A DNA stretch of 64,000 nucleotides, from contig NZ_JAAXPW010000001.1 of NCBI RefSeq assembly GCF_012396605.1, forward strand, positions 124,001-188,000, given 5' to 3'. Positions 17,031-26,736 of this stretch are shown here, one piece after another. The position numbers and the translations under genes are program-made. Position 1 is the first letter of the stretch. Each line of letters opens with the position of its first letter. The notes under the pieces were generated by a model. It had not been told where the DNA came from. It made no database searches and saw only the letters and a list, made by a program, of their open reading frames with translations. Source of the stretch: Ureibacillus thermosphaericus (GTDB lineage Bacteria > Bacillota > Bacilli > Bacillales_A > Planococcaceae).

Positions 17031-17529
17031 ATGAAATATCTTTTAAATATTAGTTTGTTATTGATTGTGATGTTGGTAGGTTGTGAATCGAATTTTGATA
17101 ATCGTGTTAGTGAGGTTGAATATGTAAAAGAAATCATACACGAAGAACTAGATAATGAAAAGGATACTGAAGAACTAGATAAAAGATTTCAATCACGATT
17201 TCCAGACGCTAATGTATATAATAAGATTTGGTTTGATGTAACAAATGATGGCGTTGATGATCTAATCATTGTGTTTGACACGAATGATTAAAAAACAAAT
17301 TTTGCTGTACTGACAGAAGGAATGTTTAATGCAGTATCTTTCAATGATATGAATAGCGATATTGTTTTTAGTAAAGGTAGTGAGTCAATAAAATTATTAG
17401 AAAATCCGAATCGGTTGTTTTTTTTCCATGCATGATAACAAGAAAAATTTTGATTTTGAACTTGAAGTAACAGTTGAATATGACAAAGAGAAAAATGATT
17501 CGAATATTGTAATAAAATCCATTGATTAA
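17031..17529 (+). pseudogene. broken lipoprotein gene (premature stop plus frameshift)
   Basis: An ATG at 17031 with GGTGGGGG upstream starts a lipoprotein signal peptide ending in the lipobox LVGC (Cys18). The frame runs into TAA at 17289-17291. It then stays open and protein-like to about 17423, where an eight-T run shifts the reading frame. The displaced frame continues from 17428 to a stop at 17527-17529. Joining the pieces gives about 165 residues with an acidic NDGVDDLIIVFD segment. Two independent lesions argue for decay rather than a sequencing error. The family is not recognised. Confidence 0.65.
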
Positions 17530-17968
17530 CGATATTCTTGTTTTTATTTTCGATATTGCAGTTAAACTTTTCGATTTCAGTCCATTCTCTTTGCAGATAT
17601 CATAAATGCTATTAGTGGAATGGGAAGATTATCTTGATTGGGCATGAAACAACAAGACATTCAAAATATTAATCTTTTTCATTCATAGTGTTTTGCCTTC
17701 GCGAGAAATCGAAGTTCCAACTACCTTGCGATTGGTGGTATCGGTGTTTTTTTAGTCATTACTTATTATAATCCTAAACCTTAAAAATGGAAGGCGACCC
17801 TATAGAGTGTGAGGTGCCTTTCATTTAATATATCTTTTCGGCTACAACAAAATTCAGAAAATATATAATTTATTTATATCAAAAAACACCCTCTAAACCT
17901 TTTTAGTCTCAACTTTCTTTCAAAATATTCAATCATACTTCTCCCTTCTACATTTGTTGAAGTAGATA
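17530..17968. other. 439-base region with a possible membrane-protein tail remnant
   Basis: Around 17703-17784 one plus-strand frame reads as a hydrophobic tail (LAIGGIGVFLVITYYNPKP, then stop) without any start, which looks like the end of a lost gene. At about 17789-17822 an imperfect AAGGC-GACC/GGTGCCTT hairpin could be a terminator. Nothing else is supported. Confidence 0.3.
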
Positions 17969-18154
17969 TCATCGCTCATCATCTAAATCATTATCAAAAA
18001 ATGATTTTTTCTTTTCCTCTGTAATACCAAATTTCTTCTCAATTGCTTGTCCAACGATTGAACTGTTAATCCCTCTTCTAACTGCAGTTTCGATAACAAC
18101 AAAAAGAATTATTAAACTAACTATATATAGAATTATTGAAGCCATAGGTATCAC
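17969..18154 (-). CDS. small single-pass membrane protein, unknown
   Basis: This 61-residue protein has one N-terminal transmembrane helix (residues 5-24), then a basic stretch and an acidic C-terminus. The GTG at 18154 has a good GGAGGG six bases upstream, which is the main evidence that it is a gene. I recognise no family. It lies in an accessory stretch between decayed genes and the zinc-ribbon pair. Confidence 0.5.
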   Translation of the reverse strand: MIPMASIILYIVSLIILFVVIETAVRRGINSSIVGQAIEKKFGITEEKKKSFFDNDLDDER

Positions 18155-18198
18155 AAAAATCCCTCCATCGTCATTTTGTTAAATCCACTAATAGCATC

Positions 18199-18440
18199 TT
18201 ATTTAATGCTTAAACTCTTAATCGAAATAAATAATTTTCCTGCAGAATTCATAATTGTATCCCTAATCCATTGGAGTTCATTCATAGTAGTAATTTTTGC
18301 CCGTACGGAAACTTCTGTTTTTTCACGGAGAATGCTATCAATTTCAAATTGACTTTCTAGTAACATATCTAAAAATATCTGTAATTTATCCTCTCTTTTT
18401 TCCCGATATAAAATATAATTTTAATTTTATATTTTCTTTC
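18199..18440 (-). pseudogene. out-of-frame C-terminal part of the zinc-ribbon gene
   Basis: Just after the AT-rich run at about 18412-18442, a second minus-strand frame opens and runs about 75 codons to TAA at 18199-18201. It encodes a soluble helical sequence (ESQFEIDSILREKTEVSVR and onward). It has no start with a Shine-Dalgarno. The upstream 112-residue frame ends in low-complexity Lys/Ile/Tyr, so a frameshift at the AT run is the simplest reading. A coupled separate gene is the alternative. Confidence 0.5.
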
Positions 18441-18707
18441 GGAAAGTAAATACTGATTCAATGCCCAAATGTAATTTTTTGTTTTTTCATCAAAGTGACT
18501 GGGATCACTAAAAATTTTTGCTTGTCCACAGTGCTGGCAAATGGCTGAGTAGCGAACATGATATACACCAATACCTGGCTCTTCAACATTTACATATACT
18601 TCATAAGGAATGAACACATCATAGGTACAGAAACTGCAAATAATTGGCTCATCAAAAATCGTAATTCGGCTTTTTAAGGGACGTAAAGACTCATCTGTTC
18701 TGCTCAT
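18369..18707 (-). CDS. small zinc-ribbon protein, copy 2 (probably frameshifted at its 3' end)
   Basis: The 112 residues include CSFC at about 25-28 and CQHCG at about 57-61, which can form one zinc ribbon. The YEVYV segment between them matches REVYL in the adjacent upstream protein, so the two are paralogues. The ATG at 18707 has GGAAGTG upstream and overlaps the end of copy 1 by 17 bases. The last 15 residues are low-complexity Lys, Ile and Tyr, and a good open frame continues out of register to 18199. The original protein was therefore probably about 175 residues. Function is unknown. Confidence 0.6.
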   Translation of the reverse strand: MSRTDESLRPLKSRITIFDEPIICSFCTYDVFIPYEVYVNVEEPGIGVYHVRYSAICQHCGQAKIFSDPSHFDEKTKNYIWALNQYLLSERKYKIKIIFYIGKKERINYRYF

Positions 18708-18969
18708 TTTTTATCACTTCCGTGTACTCAATAATCGATATGTGTTTTTGCAAAGAATGGTCATACCGAAATTTTTCTTGAAACAATCGAATATCACCAC
18801 AAGATGTACAGGTAAAAGATTGCAATGTCAGTTTCTCTTTTTCATCCTTATTGAAAGTTACTCTATCCAAATAAACCTCGCGATGTGTAAATTCATTGTT
18901 TTGGCAAAATGAACAAATCAGTTGTTGATTACGAATTTTTATTTGATAAATGCCTTTTCTTCTAACCAA
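18691..18969 (-). CDS. small zinc-ribbon protein, copy 1
   Basis: This 92-residue protein has CSFC (about residues 20-23) and CTSCG (about 54-58) as a putative zinc ribbon, with REVYL between. It resembles the next gene in layout and spacing, which suggests tandem duplication. I chose the TTG at 18969 because AGGAGTG precedes it; an upstream TTG at 18987 lacks a site. There is no DNA-binding domain beyond the ribbon and no membrane segment. I do not recognise the family and assign no role. Confidence 0.6.
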   Translation of the reverse strand: MVRRKGIYQIKIRNQQLICSFCQNNEFTHREVYLDRVTFNKDEKEKLTLQSFTCTSCGDIRLFQEKFRYDHSLQKHISIIEYTEVIKNEQNR

Positions 18970-19327
18970 CTTATCACTCCTACACAAAACCTATACTTTA
19001 TTTTACCATATTTTGAATAACTTGGATTTCTAGTGATGTAAAAATAGAATCTAAGGCTTTCAATTGTTAAAACTCATATGAATGTATAAAACTACCTAAA
19101 TTACTGTAAAAGTGGGATTTAGAAGACGATCACTGTTTTATCAATTTGCGACAAAGCAAGTTCTATTAACAAAATAGCATCCAGAAATTTTACCATCTTC
19201 ACCATTTTAGAGAATCTTGGAAAAATTTAATGATTCGCTTTTGGCGATTTCTGTTATACAAATTACTTTTCATTTAAAGAACTAATGGTACAATGAATTC
19301 TGTAATAACGACAAGCGAGGAATTAGT
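18970..19327. other. 358-base intergenic region upstream of nudF
   Basis: No ORF with a usable start was found on either strand. A TACAAT at about 19289 may be the -10 box of the nudF promoter. Otherwise the stretch is featureless AT-rich DNA. Confidence 0.4.
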
Positions 19328-19870
19328 ATGAAAAAATTTGAAGAAAAAACGATTCATTCGACAGAAATTTTCAAAGGGAAAGTAGTTTCTTTAAAAGTAG
19401 ATGATGTATTATTGCCGAATGGAAAGCAGTCGAAGCGCGAAATTATTCATCATCCAGGAGCAGTTGCGATTATTCCAATTACCAATGAAGGAAAGATTGT
19501 TTTAGTAGAACAATATCGAAAAGCGTTGGAACGTTCAATAATTGAAATTCCAGCAGGGAAGTTGGAACGAGGAGAAGATCCAGCCGTCTGTGCACGAAGA
19601 GAATTGGAAGAGGAAACAGGTTATGGTGCAAGACAATTGACGTATATTCAATCTTTTGCAACATCTCCAGGATTCGCAAATGAAATCATTCATCTTTATG
19701 CGGCAAAAGATTTATATAAAATAGAAGAAAAACGAGAATTGGATGAAGATGAATTTGTATCCATCATAGAAGTAACGTTAGAAGAAGCGGAAGAAATGGT
19801 AAAAAACCAGCAAATCTATGATGCGAAAACAGCATTTAGCGTGCTTTGGGTAAAATTAAACGAAATGTAA
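19328..19870 (+). CDS. nudF: ADP-ribose pyrophosphatase, Nudix hydrolase
   Basis: The 180-residue protein contains a complete Nudix box (GX5EX7REUXEEXGU) from Gly77 to about Tyr99, and a preceding substrate-dimerisation domain typical of the ADP-ribose type. It hydrolyses ADP-ribose to AMP and ribose 5-phosphate. The ATG at 19328 is preceded by GCGAGGAA. In B. subtilis nudF (yqkG) lies between yqkF and fur, as it does here. Confidence 0.9.
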   Translation: MKKFEEKTIHSTEIFKGKVVSLKVDDVLLPNGKQSKREIIHHPGAVAIIPITNEGKIVLVEQYRKALERSIIEIPAGKLERGEDPAVCARRELEEETGYGARQLTYIQSFATSPGFANEIIHLYAAKDLYKIEEKRELDEDEFVSIIEVTLEEAEEMVKNQQIYDAKTAFSVLWVKLNEM

Positions 19871-19966
19871 AATTATGAAGAGCGAAATTTTGATAGAATT
19901 TACTAAAATTCGTACTAATAAACCCCGTGGACGAGCATAAGCTGTAACAACGAAAGGAGAATGCTT

Positions 19967-20479
19967 ATGTTTCGTTCCGTACAAGTTATACAATATGGAT
20001 TTTTACTAGCAATAGGTTTTGTTAGTGGGGTTATTTGTTTCCAAGCTTTTTCTTTGGACAAGTCTATGAATCTTATTAAGTTAGTGGATCCGCGTGTGTT
20101 AGAACTATCAGATGTCACTATGTGGCAAACGATATTACCAATTGTTGCATGGGGATTATTTGTATTATTTTTTACAACTCACCCATATCTCCATTTTTTT
20201 GCTAGACTAGTAGTAGCTGTAAAGGCCACATTTTTTGGTTTCGGATCGGTATTTTTGTTAACTCAACAAGAATCGATTCTTGTCTATAGTGTTTGGTGGT
20301 TTCCATTTCAGCTAATTTATTGTATCTTACTATTAGCGCTATGTTCTGTATTTGGAACTAGAAAAGTAGGGCCGAATCGTAAGTTTGTTTTTAATAAACA
20401 TTTATTTATTACATTAATGGTTGCTTTTACAGTGATGTGCGTTGGGGAAATGTTCGTTATTTCATATATCATTAATTAG
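19967..20479 (+). CDS. polytopic membrane protein, positional SpoIIM candidate
   Basis: This 170-residue protein has about five transmembrane helices. The segment around residues 80-130, small and aromatic residues then VWWFPFQLIYCILLLAL, resembles the core of the SpoIIM family (PF01944), and the gene lies between nudF and fur where B. subtilis has spoIIM. It is shorter than SpoIIM (about 214 residues), and I cannot align it confidently. If it is SpoIIM, it would act with SpoIID and SpoIIP in septal peptidoglycan dissolution during engulfment. The ATG at 19967 is favoured over 19961 because AAAGGAGA ends seven bases before it. Confidence 0.45.
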   Translation: MFRSVQVIQYGFLLAIGFVSGVICFQAFSLDKSMNLIKLVDPRVLELSDVTMWQTILPIVAWGLFVLFFTTHPYLHFFARLVVAVKATFFGFGSVFLLTQQESILVYSVWWFPFQLIYCILLLALCSVFGTRKVGPNRKFVFNKHLFITLMVAFTVMCVGEMFVISYIIN

Positions 20480-20543
20480 TCCCCTAATCTTGTAATTAAT
20501 TTTAGACTTTTGTTATAATGGAATGTGTTTAGGAGGGCGTCAT

Positions 20544-21002
20544 ATGGAAAGCCGTATTGATCGTATAAAAAAGCAATTACATAGTGCTGGCTATAAACTG
20601 ACGCCACAGCGTGAAGCGACAGTTGCAGTACTATTAGAACATGAAGAGGATCATTTAAGCGCAGAAGATGTATATCTATTAGTAAAAGAAAAAGCGCCTG
20701 AAATTGGTCTAGCTACCGTGTACCGCACTCTAGAATTATTAACAGAACTAAAAATTGTCGATAAAATTAATTTTGGAGATGGCGTTTCCAGATATGATCT
20801 TCGACAAGAAGGTGCAAAACATTTCCATCATCACCTAGTATGTATTGAGTGTGGTTCAGTAGATGAAATTCAAGAAGACTTATTAGAAGAAGTAGAAATG
20901 GTAGTAGAAAAGCGATGGAATTTTATAATTAAAGACCATCGTCTCACATTCCATGGAATTTGTCATCGTTGCCAAGAAAAACATGATCATGAAGATGAGT
21001 AA
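20544..21002 (+). CDS. fur: Fur family ferric uptake regulator
   Basis: This 152-residue repressor has an N-terminal winged helix (residues 10-85, with ATVYRTLELL as recognition helix). Its metal-binding dimerisation domain carries HFHHH at about 93-97 and two CXXC pairs (Cys100/103 and Cys140/143) for structural zinc. Fur, PerR and Zur share this pattern; position directly before xerD and after nudF matches B. subtilis fur. The ATG at 20544 follows AGGAGGG; an ATG at 20523 lacks a site. A TTGTAA-18-TATAAT promoter is visible at 20490-20519. Confidence 0.88.
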   Translation: MESRIDRIKKQLHSAGYKLTPQREATVAVLLEHEEDHLSAEDVYLLVKEKAPEIGLATVYRTLELLTELKIVDKINFGDGVSRYDLRQEGAKHFHHHLVCIECGSVDEIQEDLLEEVEMVVEKRWNFIIKDHRLTFHGICHRCQEKHDHEDE

Positions 21003-21036
21003 TCCCTAAATAGGTAATCCTATTTAGGGATTTTTT
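21001..21036 (+). terminator. terminator of fur
   Basis: A perfect 14-bp stem (AATCCCTAAATAGG and complement) with a four-base loop begins inside the fur stop codon and ends in a T run. Confidence 0.95.
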
Positions 21037-21260
21037 GTCGAATAATCGTTAGAAATTCAAATGCTTGCGAAATCGGTCTAAAAACTTGCAGAATTGTAAA
21101 GTTTGCACGATTTTTCGCAATAAAATGCAAAATGATGATTATAGAGAATATCAATTATTTAGGATTTCTTGCATCTGATTCCTAATAAAAAAATGTTAAA
21201 TCTTGTATGCTTTCATAAAAATCTCTATCATTTTATATAAAGGAAGGGACAGGTGAGAAA

Positions 21261-22163
21261 ATGAAAGAAGCGCAAGAAGCCGTCCTAGATTATCTCCATT
21301 TTCTAAGAGTAGAACGGCAATATTCTGAAAATACGTTAGCATCTTATAGAAGGGATTTAGAAGATTATATTGAACATTTACATAAAGGGCAAAAATTAGA
21401 GAGGTTAAATGATGTTGATCGTACTAGAATTCTAGTCTATTTGGAGCATTTAAGGGATAATGGCAAATCTTCTCGAACGATTGCCCGCCACATTTCATCA
21501 ATCCGTTCATTCCATCAATTTTTATTAAGGGAAAAAATCACTGATCATGATCCTACAGTACATTTGGAAATGCCTCAAATTGTAAAGACATTGCCGAAAG
21601 TGTTATCCATTGCAGAAATCGAAGCATTAATACATGCGCCTGATCGTTCAAAACCCCAAGGCATCCGTGATGTGGCTATGATTGAATTGCTCTATGGTAC
21701 GGGTATGCGGATTAGTGAATGTATTGAACTTAATTTAGAAGATGTGCATTTATCGATGGGATTTGTGCGCATTTATGGAAAAGGTGGAAAAGAGCGAATT
21801 GTTCCTCTAGGAAAGAGCGCACTTTATGCATGTGAAACATATTTGCAACAAGCTCGCCATCTGTTGCAAGGGAATTATCCAAAAACAGATGCGTTCTTCA
21901 TTAACCGTAGAGGAAAACGTTTAACGCGGCAAGGATGTTGGAAACTACTGAAACAGCATGCTTTAGCTGCAAATATAAAAAAGGAAATGACTCCCCATAC
22001 ATTACGTCATAGCTTTGCCACACATTTAATTGAAAACGGAGCGGATCTTCGCTCGGTACAAGAAATGTTAGGACATGCGGACATTTCTACAACTCAAATT
22101 TATACACATATTAGTAAAACAAGACTTTCAGAAGTATATAAGCAATTCCATCCTCGTGCGTAG
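21261..22163 (+). CDS. xerD: site-specific tyrosine recombinase XerD
   Basis: The 300-residue recombinase has a SAM-like core-binding N-terminal domain and all catalytic residues: Arg150, Lys174, His246, Arg249, His272 and the nucleophile Tyr281. With XerC/CodV it resolves chromosome dimers at dif. Position directly after fur and before deoB matches B. subtilis xerD (ripX). The ATG at 21261 has an AAGGAAGGGACAGGTGAG leader, giving an acceptable site. No integrase-associated genes or attachment site are nearby, so it is the housekeeping enzyme. Confidence 0.93.
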   Translation: MKEAQEAVLDYLHFLRVERQYSENTLASYRRDLEDYIEHLHKGQKLERLNDVDRTRILVYLEHLRDNGKSSRTIARHISSIRSFHQFLLREKITDHDPTVHLEMPQIVKTLPKVLSIAEIEALIHAPDRSKPQGIRDVAMIELLYGTGMRISECIELNLEDVHLSMGFVRIYGKGGKERIVPLGKSALYACETYLQQARHLLQGNYPKTDAFFINRRGKRLTRQGCWKLLKQHALAANIKKEMTPHTLRHSFATHLIENGADLRSVQEMLGHADISTTQIYTHISKTRLSEVYKQFHPRA

Positions 22164-22188
22164 ATTGTCAATGATAAGGAGGAAAAAA

Positions 22189-23367
22189 ATGAAACCATTT
22201 AAAAGAATTCATTTAATCGTATTGGATTCAGTAGGAATTGGGGAAGCACCAGATGCAGAAAAATTCGACGATGTTGGAAGCGATACGTTAGGTCATATAG
22301 CAGAAGAGATGAATGGTTTACGCATGCCCAATATGGAGGCGTTAGGTTTAGGAAATATCCGAGAAATAAAAGGTATAAAAAAGGTTTCTAGACCGAAAGC
22401 CTATTACGGAATGATGCAAGAAGCTTCAGCAGGAAAAGATACGATGACCGGTCATTGGGAGATTATGGGGTTGCGAGTAGATCAACCTTTTAAAGTATAT
22501 CCAAATGGATTCCCAGATGAGCTAATTAAGCAACTAGAAGAGAAAACGGGTCGGAAAGTAATTGGGAATAAACCTGCAAGCGGAACCGCCATTATTGAAG
22601 AACTAGGACAGGAGCATATGGAGACGGGAGCAATTATTGTCTATACATCCGCTGATCCAGTTCTTCAAATTGCTGCTCATGAAGACATTGTCCCATTAGA
22701 AGAACTTTATAAAATTTGTGAAATTGCACGAAATCTAACTCTAGAGCCGGAGTATTTAGTTGGGCGTGTGATTGCTCGACCTTTTGTAGGAACACCTGGA
22801 AACTTTTCTCGTACTGCGAATCGACATGATTATGCAATCAAGCCGTTTGGAAGAACGACGATGAATGAACTTAAAGATCATGGTTTTGATGTGATTGCCC
22901 TTGGGAAAATTTCGGATATCTATAACGGTGAAGGAGTAACGGAAGCCATTCGCACGAAAGATAATATGGACGGAATGGATAAATTAGTAGAAGTGTTAAA
23001 ACGAGATTTCCACGGATTAAGTTTTTTAAATTTAGTAGATTTCGATGCGTTGTATGGACATCGACGAGACCCAATTGGCTATGGAAAAGCGTTGGAGGAA
23101 TTCGATCAGCGATTACCAGAAGTGTTCGAGTTGTTAAAAGAAGACGATTTATTCATCATTACGGCAGATCACGGAAATGATCCAACCTTTAAAGGAACAG
23201 ACCATACTCGTGAATATGTACCATTGCTCGTATATTCGAAAAGATTCAAAGAAACAGGAGATTTAGGTTTGAGAGAGACTTTTGCGGATATTGCAGCAAC
23301 AATTGCTGAAAACTTTAACGTTCCCGCACCGGCAAATGGTACGAGCTTTTTGTCTAATTTAATTTAA
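22189..23367 (+). CDS. deoB: phosphopentomutase
   Basis: This 392-residue alkaline-phosphatase-superfamily mutase interconverts ribose (or deoxyribose) 1- and 5-phosphate in nucleoside salvage. Asp13 in LDSVGIG and the [10 protein letters not shown] motif (phospho-Thr85) form the two-metal active site, with further metal ligands in ITADHGNDP near the C-terminus. ATG 22189 has AAGGAGG upstream. It lies 26 bases after xerD and 13 before pdp. The purine nucleoside phosphorylase gene pupG, between drm and later genes in B. subtilis, is not present here. Confidence 0.95.
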   Translation: MKPFKRIHLIVLDSVGIGEAPDAEKFDDVGSDTLGHIAEEMNGLRMPNMEALGLGNIREIKGIKKVSRPKAYYGMMQEASAGKDTMTGHWEIMGLRVDQPFKVYPNGFPDELIKQLEEKTGRKVIGNKPASGTAIIEELGQEHMETGAIIVYTSADPVLQIAAHEDIVPLEELYKICEIARNLTLEPEYLVGRVIARPFVGTPGNFSRTANRHDYAIKPFGRTTMNELKDHGFDVIALGKISDIYNGEGVTEAIRTKDNMDGMDKLVEVLKRDFHGLSFLNLVDFDALYGHRRDPIGYGKALEEFDQRLPEVFELLKEDDLFIITADHGNDPTFKGTDHTREYVPLLVYSKRFKETGDLGLRETFADIAATIAENFNVPAPANGTSFLSNLI

Positions 23368-23380
23368 CGGGGTGAGTCAA

Positions 23381-24685
23381 ATGAGAATGGTGGATATTAT
23401 TGAGAAAAAGAGAGATGGTAAGGAGCTTTCAACGGAAGAAATTCAATTTTTTGTAAAAGGATATACAGAAGGTTCAATCCCAGATTATCAAGCTGCAAGT
23501 TTACTGATGGCCATTTATTTTCAAGATATGACAGAAAAGGAACGAACAGATTTAACAATGGCGATGGTAGAATCAGGGGATACCATTGATTTATCCGCCA
23601 TACAAGGAATTAAGTGTGATAAACATTCTACAGGTGGTGTTGGAGATAAAGTGACCATTTGTTTATCTCCTATGGTGGCTGCTTGTGGAGTTCCAGTTGC
23701 GAAAATGAGTGGGCGCGGGTTAGGACATACTGGTGGAACGATTGATAAACTTGAATCTATTCCTGGTTTTCAAGTGGAACTATCTAGCGGGGAGTTTATT
23801 CAACAAGTCAATAACATCAAAATGGCAGTTGTTAGTCAAAGCGGAAATTTAACGCCCGCGGATAAAAAAATCTATGCTTTAAGAGATGTGACAGGTACCG
23901 TACCTAGTATTCCTCTCATTGCGAGTTCCATTATGTCCAAAAAAATTGCGAGTGGTGCTGATGCCATTGTTTTAGATGTAAAAGTCGGTGAAGGGGCATT
24001 TATGAAAACAGTAGAAGAGGCAGAAAAGTTAGCCCATGCAATGGTGAAAATCGGCAATCAATTAGGAAGAAGAACGATTGCCATATTATCCGATATGAGT
24101 CAACCGCTCGGCTATGCTGTCGGAAACGCCCTTGAAGTAAAAGAAGCAATTGAAGTGCTAAAAGGGAATGGCCCGGAAGATGTAAAAGAGCTTTGTTTAA
24201 CCCTTGGCTCACAAATGGTTTATCTTAGTGGCAAAGCACAAACCCTAAAAGAGGCTAGGACGAAGGTGGAAAATGTATTAGCAAACGGAAAAGCATTGGA
24301 AGTGTTTAAAACATTTATTGCTTCTCAAGGTGGAAATCCATCAATTGTGGATGACCCAACTTTATTACCACAGGCAAAATTTCAAGTTGAGATTCCAGCA
24401 ACTGAGTCAGGTTATGTAGAAAAAATAATTGCCAACGAAATCGGTGTAGCCGCTATGATTTTAGGGGCTGGAAGGGCAACAAAAGATTCCGAAATTGATT
24501 TATCTGTTGGAATCGTGATAAATAAAAAGGTTGGAGACTATGTTGAAAAAGGTGAACCACTAGCAACGATTCATTCAAACCGAGAAAATATCAATGAGAT
24601 TAAAGAAAGAATATATTCGAACATCTTCATATCGAATCAAAAAGTAGAAGCCCCTTCTTTGATTAAAGGGATTGTTGCAGAATGA
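23381..24685 (+). CDS. pdp: pyrimidine-nucleoside phosphorylase
   Basis: This 434-residue protein carries the thymidine/pyrimidine phosphorylase signature [18 protein letters not shown] and the phosphate-binding KHSTGGVGD segment. It cleaves uridine, thymidine or deoxyuridine with phosphate to the base and (deoxy)ribose 1-phosphate, which DeoB then converts. The length equals B. subtilis Pdp. The ATG at 23381 has GGGGTGA upstream; a GTG at 23372 falls inside that site. A terminator follows at 24729. Confidence 0.94.
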   Translation: MRMVDIIEKKRDGKELSTEEIQFFVKGYTEGSIPDYQAASLLMAIYFQDMTEKERTDLTMAMVESGDTIDLSAIQGIKCDKHSTGGVGDKVTICLSPMVAACGVPVAKMSGRGLGHTGGTIDKLESIPGFQVELSSGEFIQQVNNIKMAVVSQSGNLTPADKKIYALRDVTGTVPSIPLIASSIMSKKIASGADAIVLDVKVGEGAFMKTVEEAEKLAHAMVKIGNQLGRRTIAILSDMSQPLGYAVGNALEVKEAIEVLKGNGPEDVKELCLTLGSQMVYLSGKAQTLKEARTKVENVLANGKALEVFKTFIASQGGNPSIVDDPTLLPQAKFQVEIPATESGYVEKIIANEIGVAAMILGAGRATKDSEIDLSVGIVINKKVGDYVEKGEPLATIHSNRENINEIKERIYSNIFISNQKVEAPSLIKGIVAE

Positions 24686-24728
24686 AATATTAGCTTGTAG
24701 TAATACACGCAAAATGAATAGACGATTT

Positions 24729-24769
24729 AAAAAGAGTGAATGGTGAGTTTTCCAATTCGCTCTTTTTCG
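24729..24769 (+). terminator. terminator of deoB-pdp
   Basis: AAAAAGAGTGAAT pairs with ATTCGCTCTTTTT (one mismatch) around a 13-base loop, and a T run forms the end of the stem. Confidence 0.8.
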
Positions 24770-24933
24770 TTTTCTTGCAATTTGTGATGGTTATTAATAA
24801 AAGGGTTCGATAGTCTTAATTTAAGAGACTAAAAAAGTTCTAAATTTTTCATAAAAAATATGACAAAAATATGAAAAATGTATATTATTAACTTAATAAA
24901 GCCATAAAAGAGAAAATTAAAGAAGGGATAAGA

Positions 24934-26655
24934 GTGGGTAAAATTTGGCGGGGGAGATTTGAAGGGTATTCGTTAAATTCTTTTAAAAAAGATTTAGTTT
25001 CAGGGACAATTGTTGGAATAGTCGCTATTCCTTTAGCGATGTCTTTTGCGATTGCCTCTGGTGTGAAGCCAGAGTATGGAATTTATACGGCAATTATTGC
25101 GGGGATTCTTATTTCACTATTTGGGGGATCGAAATATCAAATTGGTGGACCAACAGGTGCTTTTGTTCCTATTTTATTAGGCGTTGTACTTGTATATGGC
25201 TATGAAGATTTGCTGCTTGCCGGTCTGATGGCGGGAATTATGCTCGTATTAATGGGTGTATTGCGACTAGGAGTGCTTATTCAATATATTCCTAGACCTG
25301 TTACAATCGGTTTTACTGCTGGGATTGCAGTAATCATTTTTACTGGACAAATTGCTAATTTTCTAGGATTGCAAGGTTTGGAGCAGCATGAGCGTTTCAT
25401 TGATAACATGCGAGAAATCGCCTCTCATTTGAATACAATGAATGTCTATAGTATTTTTATTGCAATATTATGTTTGGCTATCATCCTCATTACTCCAAAA
25501 GTGTTGCCAAAAGTGCCGGGGCCATTAATGGGCATTGTTATTTCGTCAGTTGTTGCTGCTATTTTCTTTAATGGACAAGTGGCTACCATTGGTTCTACTT
25601 ACGGAGCTATTCCTAACACATTGCCACAATTAAAATTACCGGAAATTTCCCTTGAACGATTGGTGTCCTTGTTGGGGCCAGCTTTTGTCATCGCCATGTT
25701 AGGTGCAATCGAGTCATTGTTATCTGCAGTAGTTGCTGATGGCATGACAAATAGTAAACACAATTCAAACCGTGAATTAATTGGACAAGGTATAGCGAAT
25801 ATGGTGACGCCACTATTTGGTGGTATTCCTGCAACTGGTGCAATTGCCCGCACAGCAACGAATATTAAGTTCGGAGCTACATCGCCTATGTCTGGTGTTA
25901 TTCACGGACTATTTGTTCTCATCATATTATTGTTATTTGCGCCTTTAGCGGTGCATATTCCGTTAGCAAGTTTAGCTCCTGTGTTAATGGTTGTTGCATG
26001 GAATATGAGTGAGCGTAAACATTTTGCTCATGTATTAAAACTAAAATCAGGGGATTCACTTGTATTAATTATTACGTTTTTACTGACTGTTTTTACAAGT
26101 TTAACAATCGCAGTGTTTGTAGGATTGTTGTTGGCCATATTGTTATTTGTGAAACGAATGAGCGACATGTTGATAGTGTCGAAAGTATTGCCCGACCATA
26201 AAAATAACGGAAAAGTTCAATCCCATGTCGTAAGTGAATCTCGGGATTGTCCTCAAATTAGTATTTATACGATTGAAGGTCCACTGTTTTTCGGTGCAGC
26301 CCAAACCTTTGAAGAACGAATTTTAAAGTCCCTTCACTATAAACCGCAAATTCTTGTACTTCGAATGGGGAAAGTGCCATTTATTGATGCAACTGGTGAG
26401 GCATATTTGAGAAATATTGTTCGCAATTTTAAATCACAAGGTGGACGACTGCTTGTAACAGGCGTACAACCAAGTTTGAAAACATTATTAAATAAAAGTG
26501 GTTTAACAAATGAAATAGGTGAACATAATTTTTTCGAACATACTGGAGATGCCATTAATTGCGCATTAGGATGCGTTAACCGAAACAGTTGTATTGGATG
26601 TAAACATTACGCTTTCCGTGAATGCGAAGAATTATCAACAACAAAAATTAGTTAA
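24934..26655 (+). CDS. SulP/SLC26 family anion transporter with STAS domain and Cys-rich tail
   Basis: The 573 residues comprise a 12-14-helix SulP core, with the family signatures GTIVGIVAIPLAMSFAIASG (about 24-43) and GGPTGAFVP, and a cytoplasmic STAS domain (about 435-545). SulP proteins carry sulfate, bicarbonate or other anions; the substrate cannot be assigned. After the STAS domain comes a cysteine-rich tail with C-x3-C-x5-C-x2-C-x8-C spacing, not part of the usual fold and possibly metal- or Fe-S-binding. The start is GTG 24934 after AAGGGAT. It stands alone between pdp and the spoIIA region. Confidence 0.88.
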   Translation: MGKIWRGRFEGYSLNSFKKDLVSGTIVGIVAIPLAMSFAIASGVKPEYGIYTAIIAGILISLFGGSKYQIGGPTGAFVPILLGVVLVYGYEDLLLAGLMAGIMLVLMGVLRLGVLIQYIPRPVTIGFTAGIAVIIFTGQIANFLGLQGLEQHERFIDNMREIASHLNTMNVYSIFIAILCLAIILITPKVLPKVPGPLMGIVISSVVAAIFFNGQVATIGSTYGAIPNTLPQLKLPEISLERLVSLLGPAFVIAMLGAIESLLSAVVADGMTNSKHNSNRELIGQGIANMVTPLFGGIPATGAIARTATNIKFGATSPMSGVIHGLFVLIILLLFAPLAVHIPLASLAPVLMVVAWNMSERKHFAHVLKLKSGDSLVLIITFLLTVFTSLTIAVFVGLLLAILLFVKRMSDMLIVSKVLPDHKNNGKVQSHVVSESRDCPQISIYTIEGPLFFGAAQTFEERILKSLHYKPQILVLRMGKVPFIDATGEAYLRNIVRNFKSQGGRLLVTGVQPSLKTLLNKSGLTNEIGEHNFFEHTGDAINCALGCVNRNSCIGCKHYAFRECEELSTTKIS

Positions 26656-26664
26656 CATGATTGA

Positions 26665-26704
26665 AAGGACAGATTTGACCATATTTTGGATCAAATCTGT
26701 CCTT
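26665..26704 (+). terminator. terminator-like hairpin after the SulP gene
   Basis: A perfect 14-bp stem (AAGGACAGATTTGA and complement) has a 12-base loop. The following T tract is weak, ATTATGTTT. Confidence 0.75.
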
Positions 26705-26736
26705 ATTATGTTTAAAATTCTTCCTTTTTTTCCATA

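Noticed and set aside
21261-22163. Tyrosine recombinase considered as a mobile-element integrase
   Set aside because: Sequence and position (fur-xerD-deoB) identify the housekeeping XerD; no attachment repeats or phage genes lie nearby.
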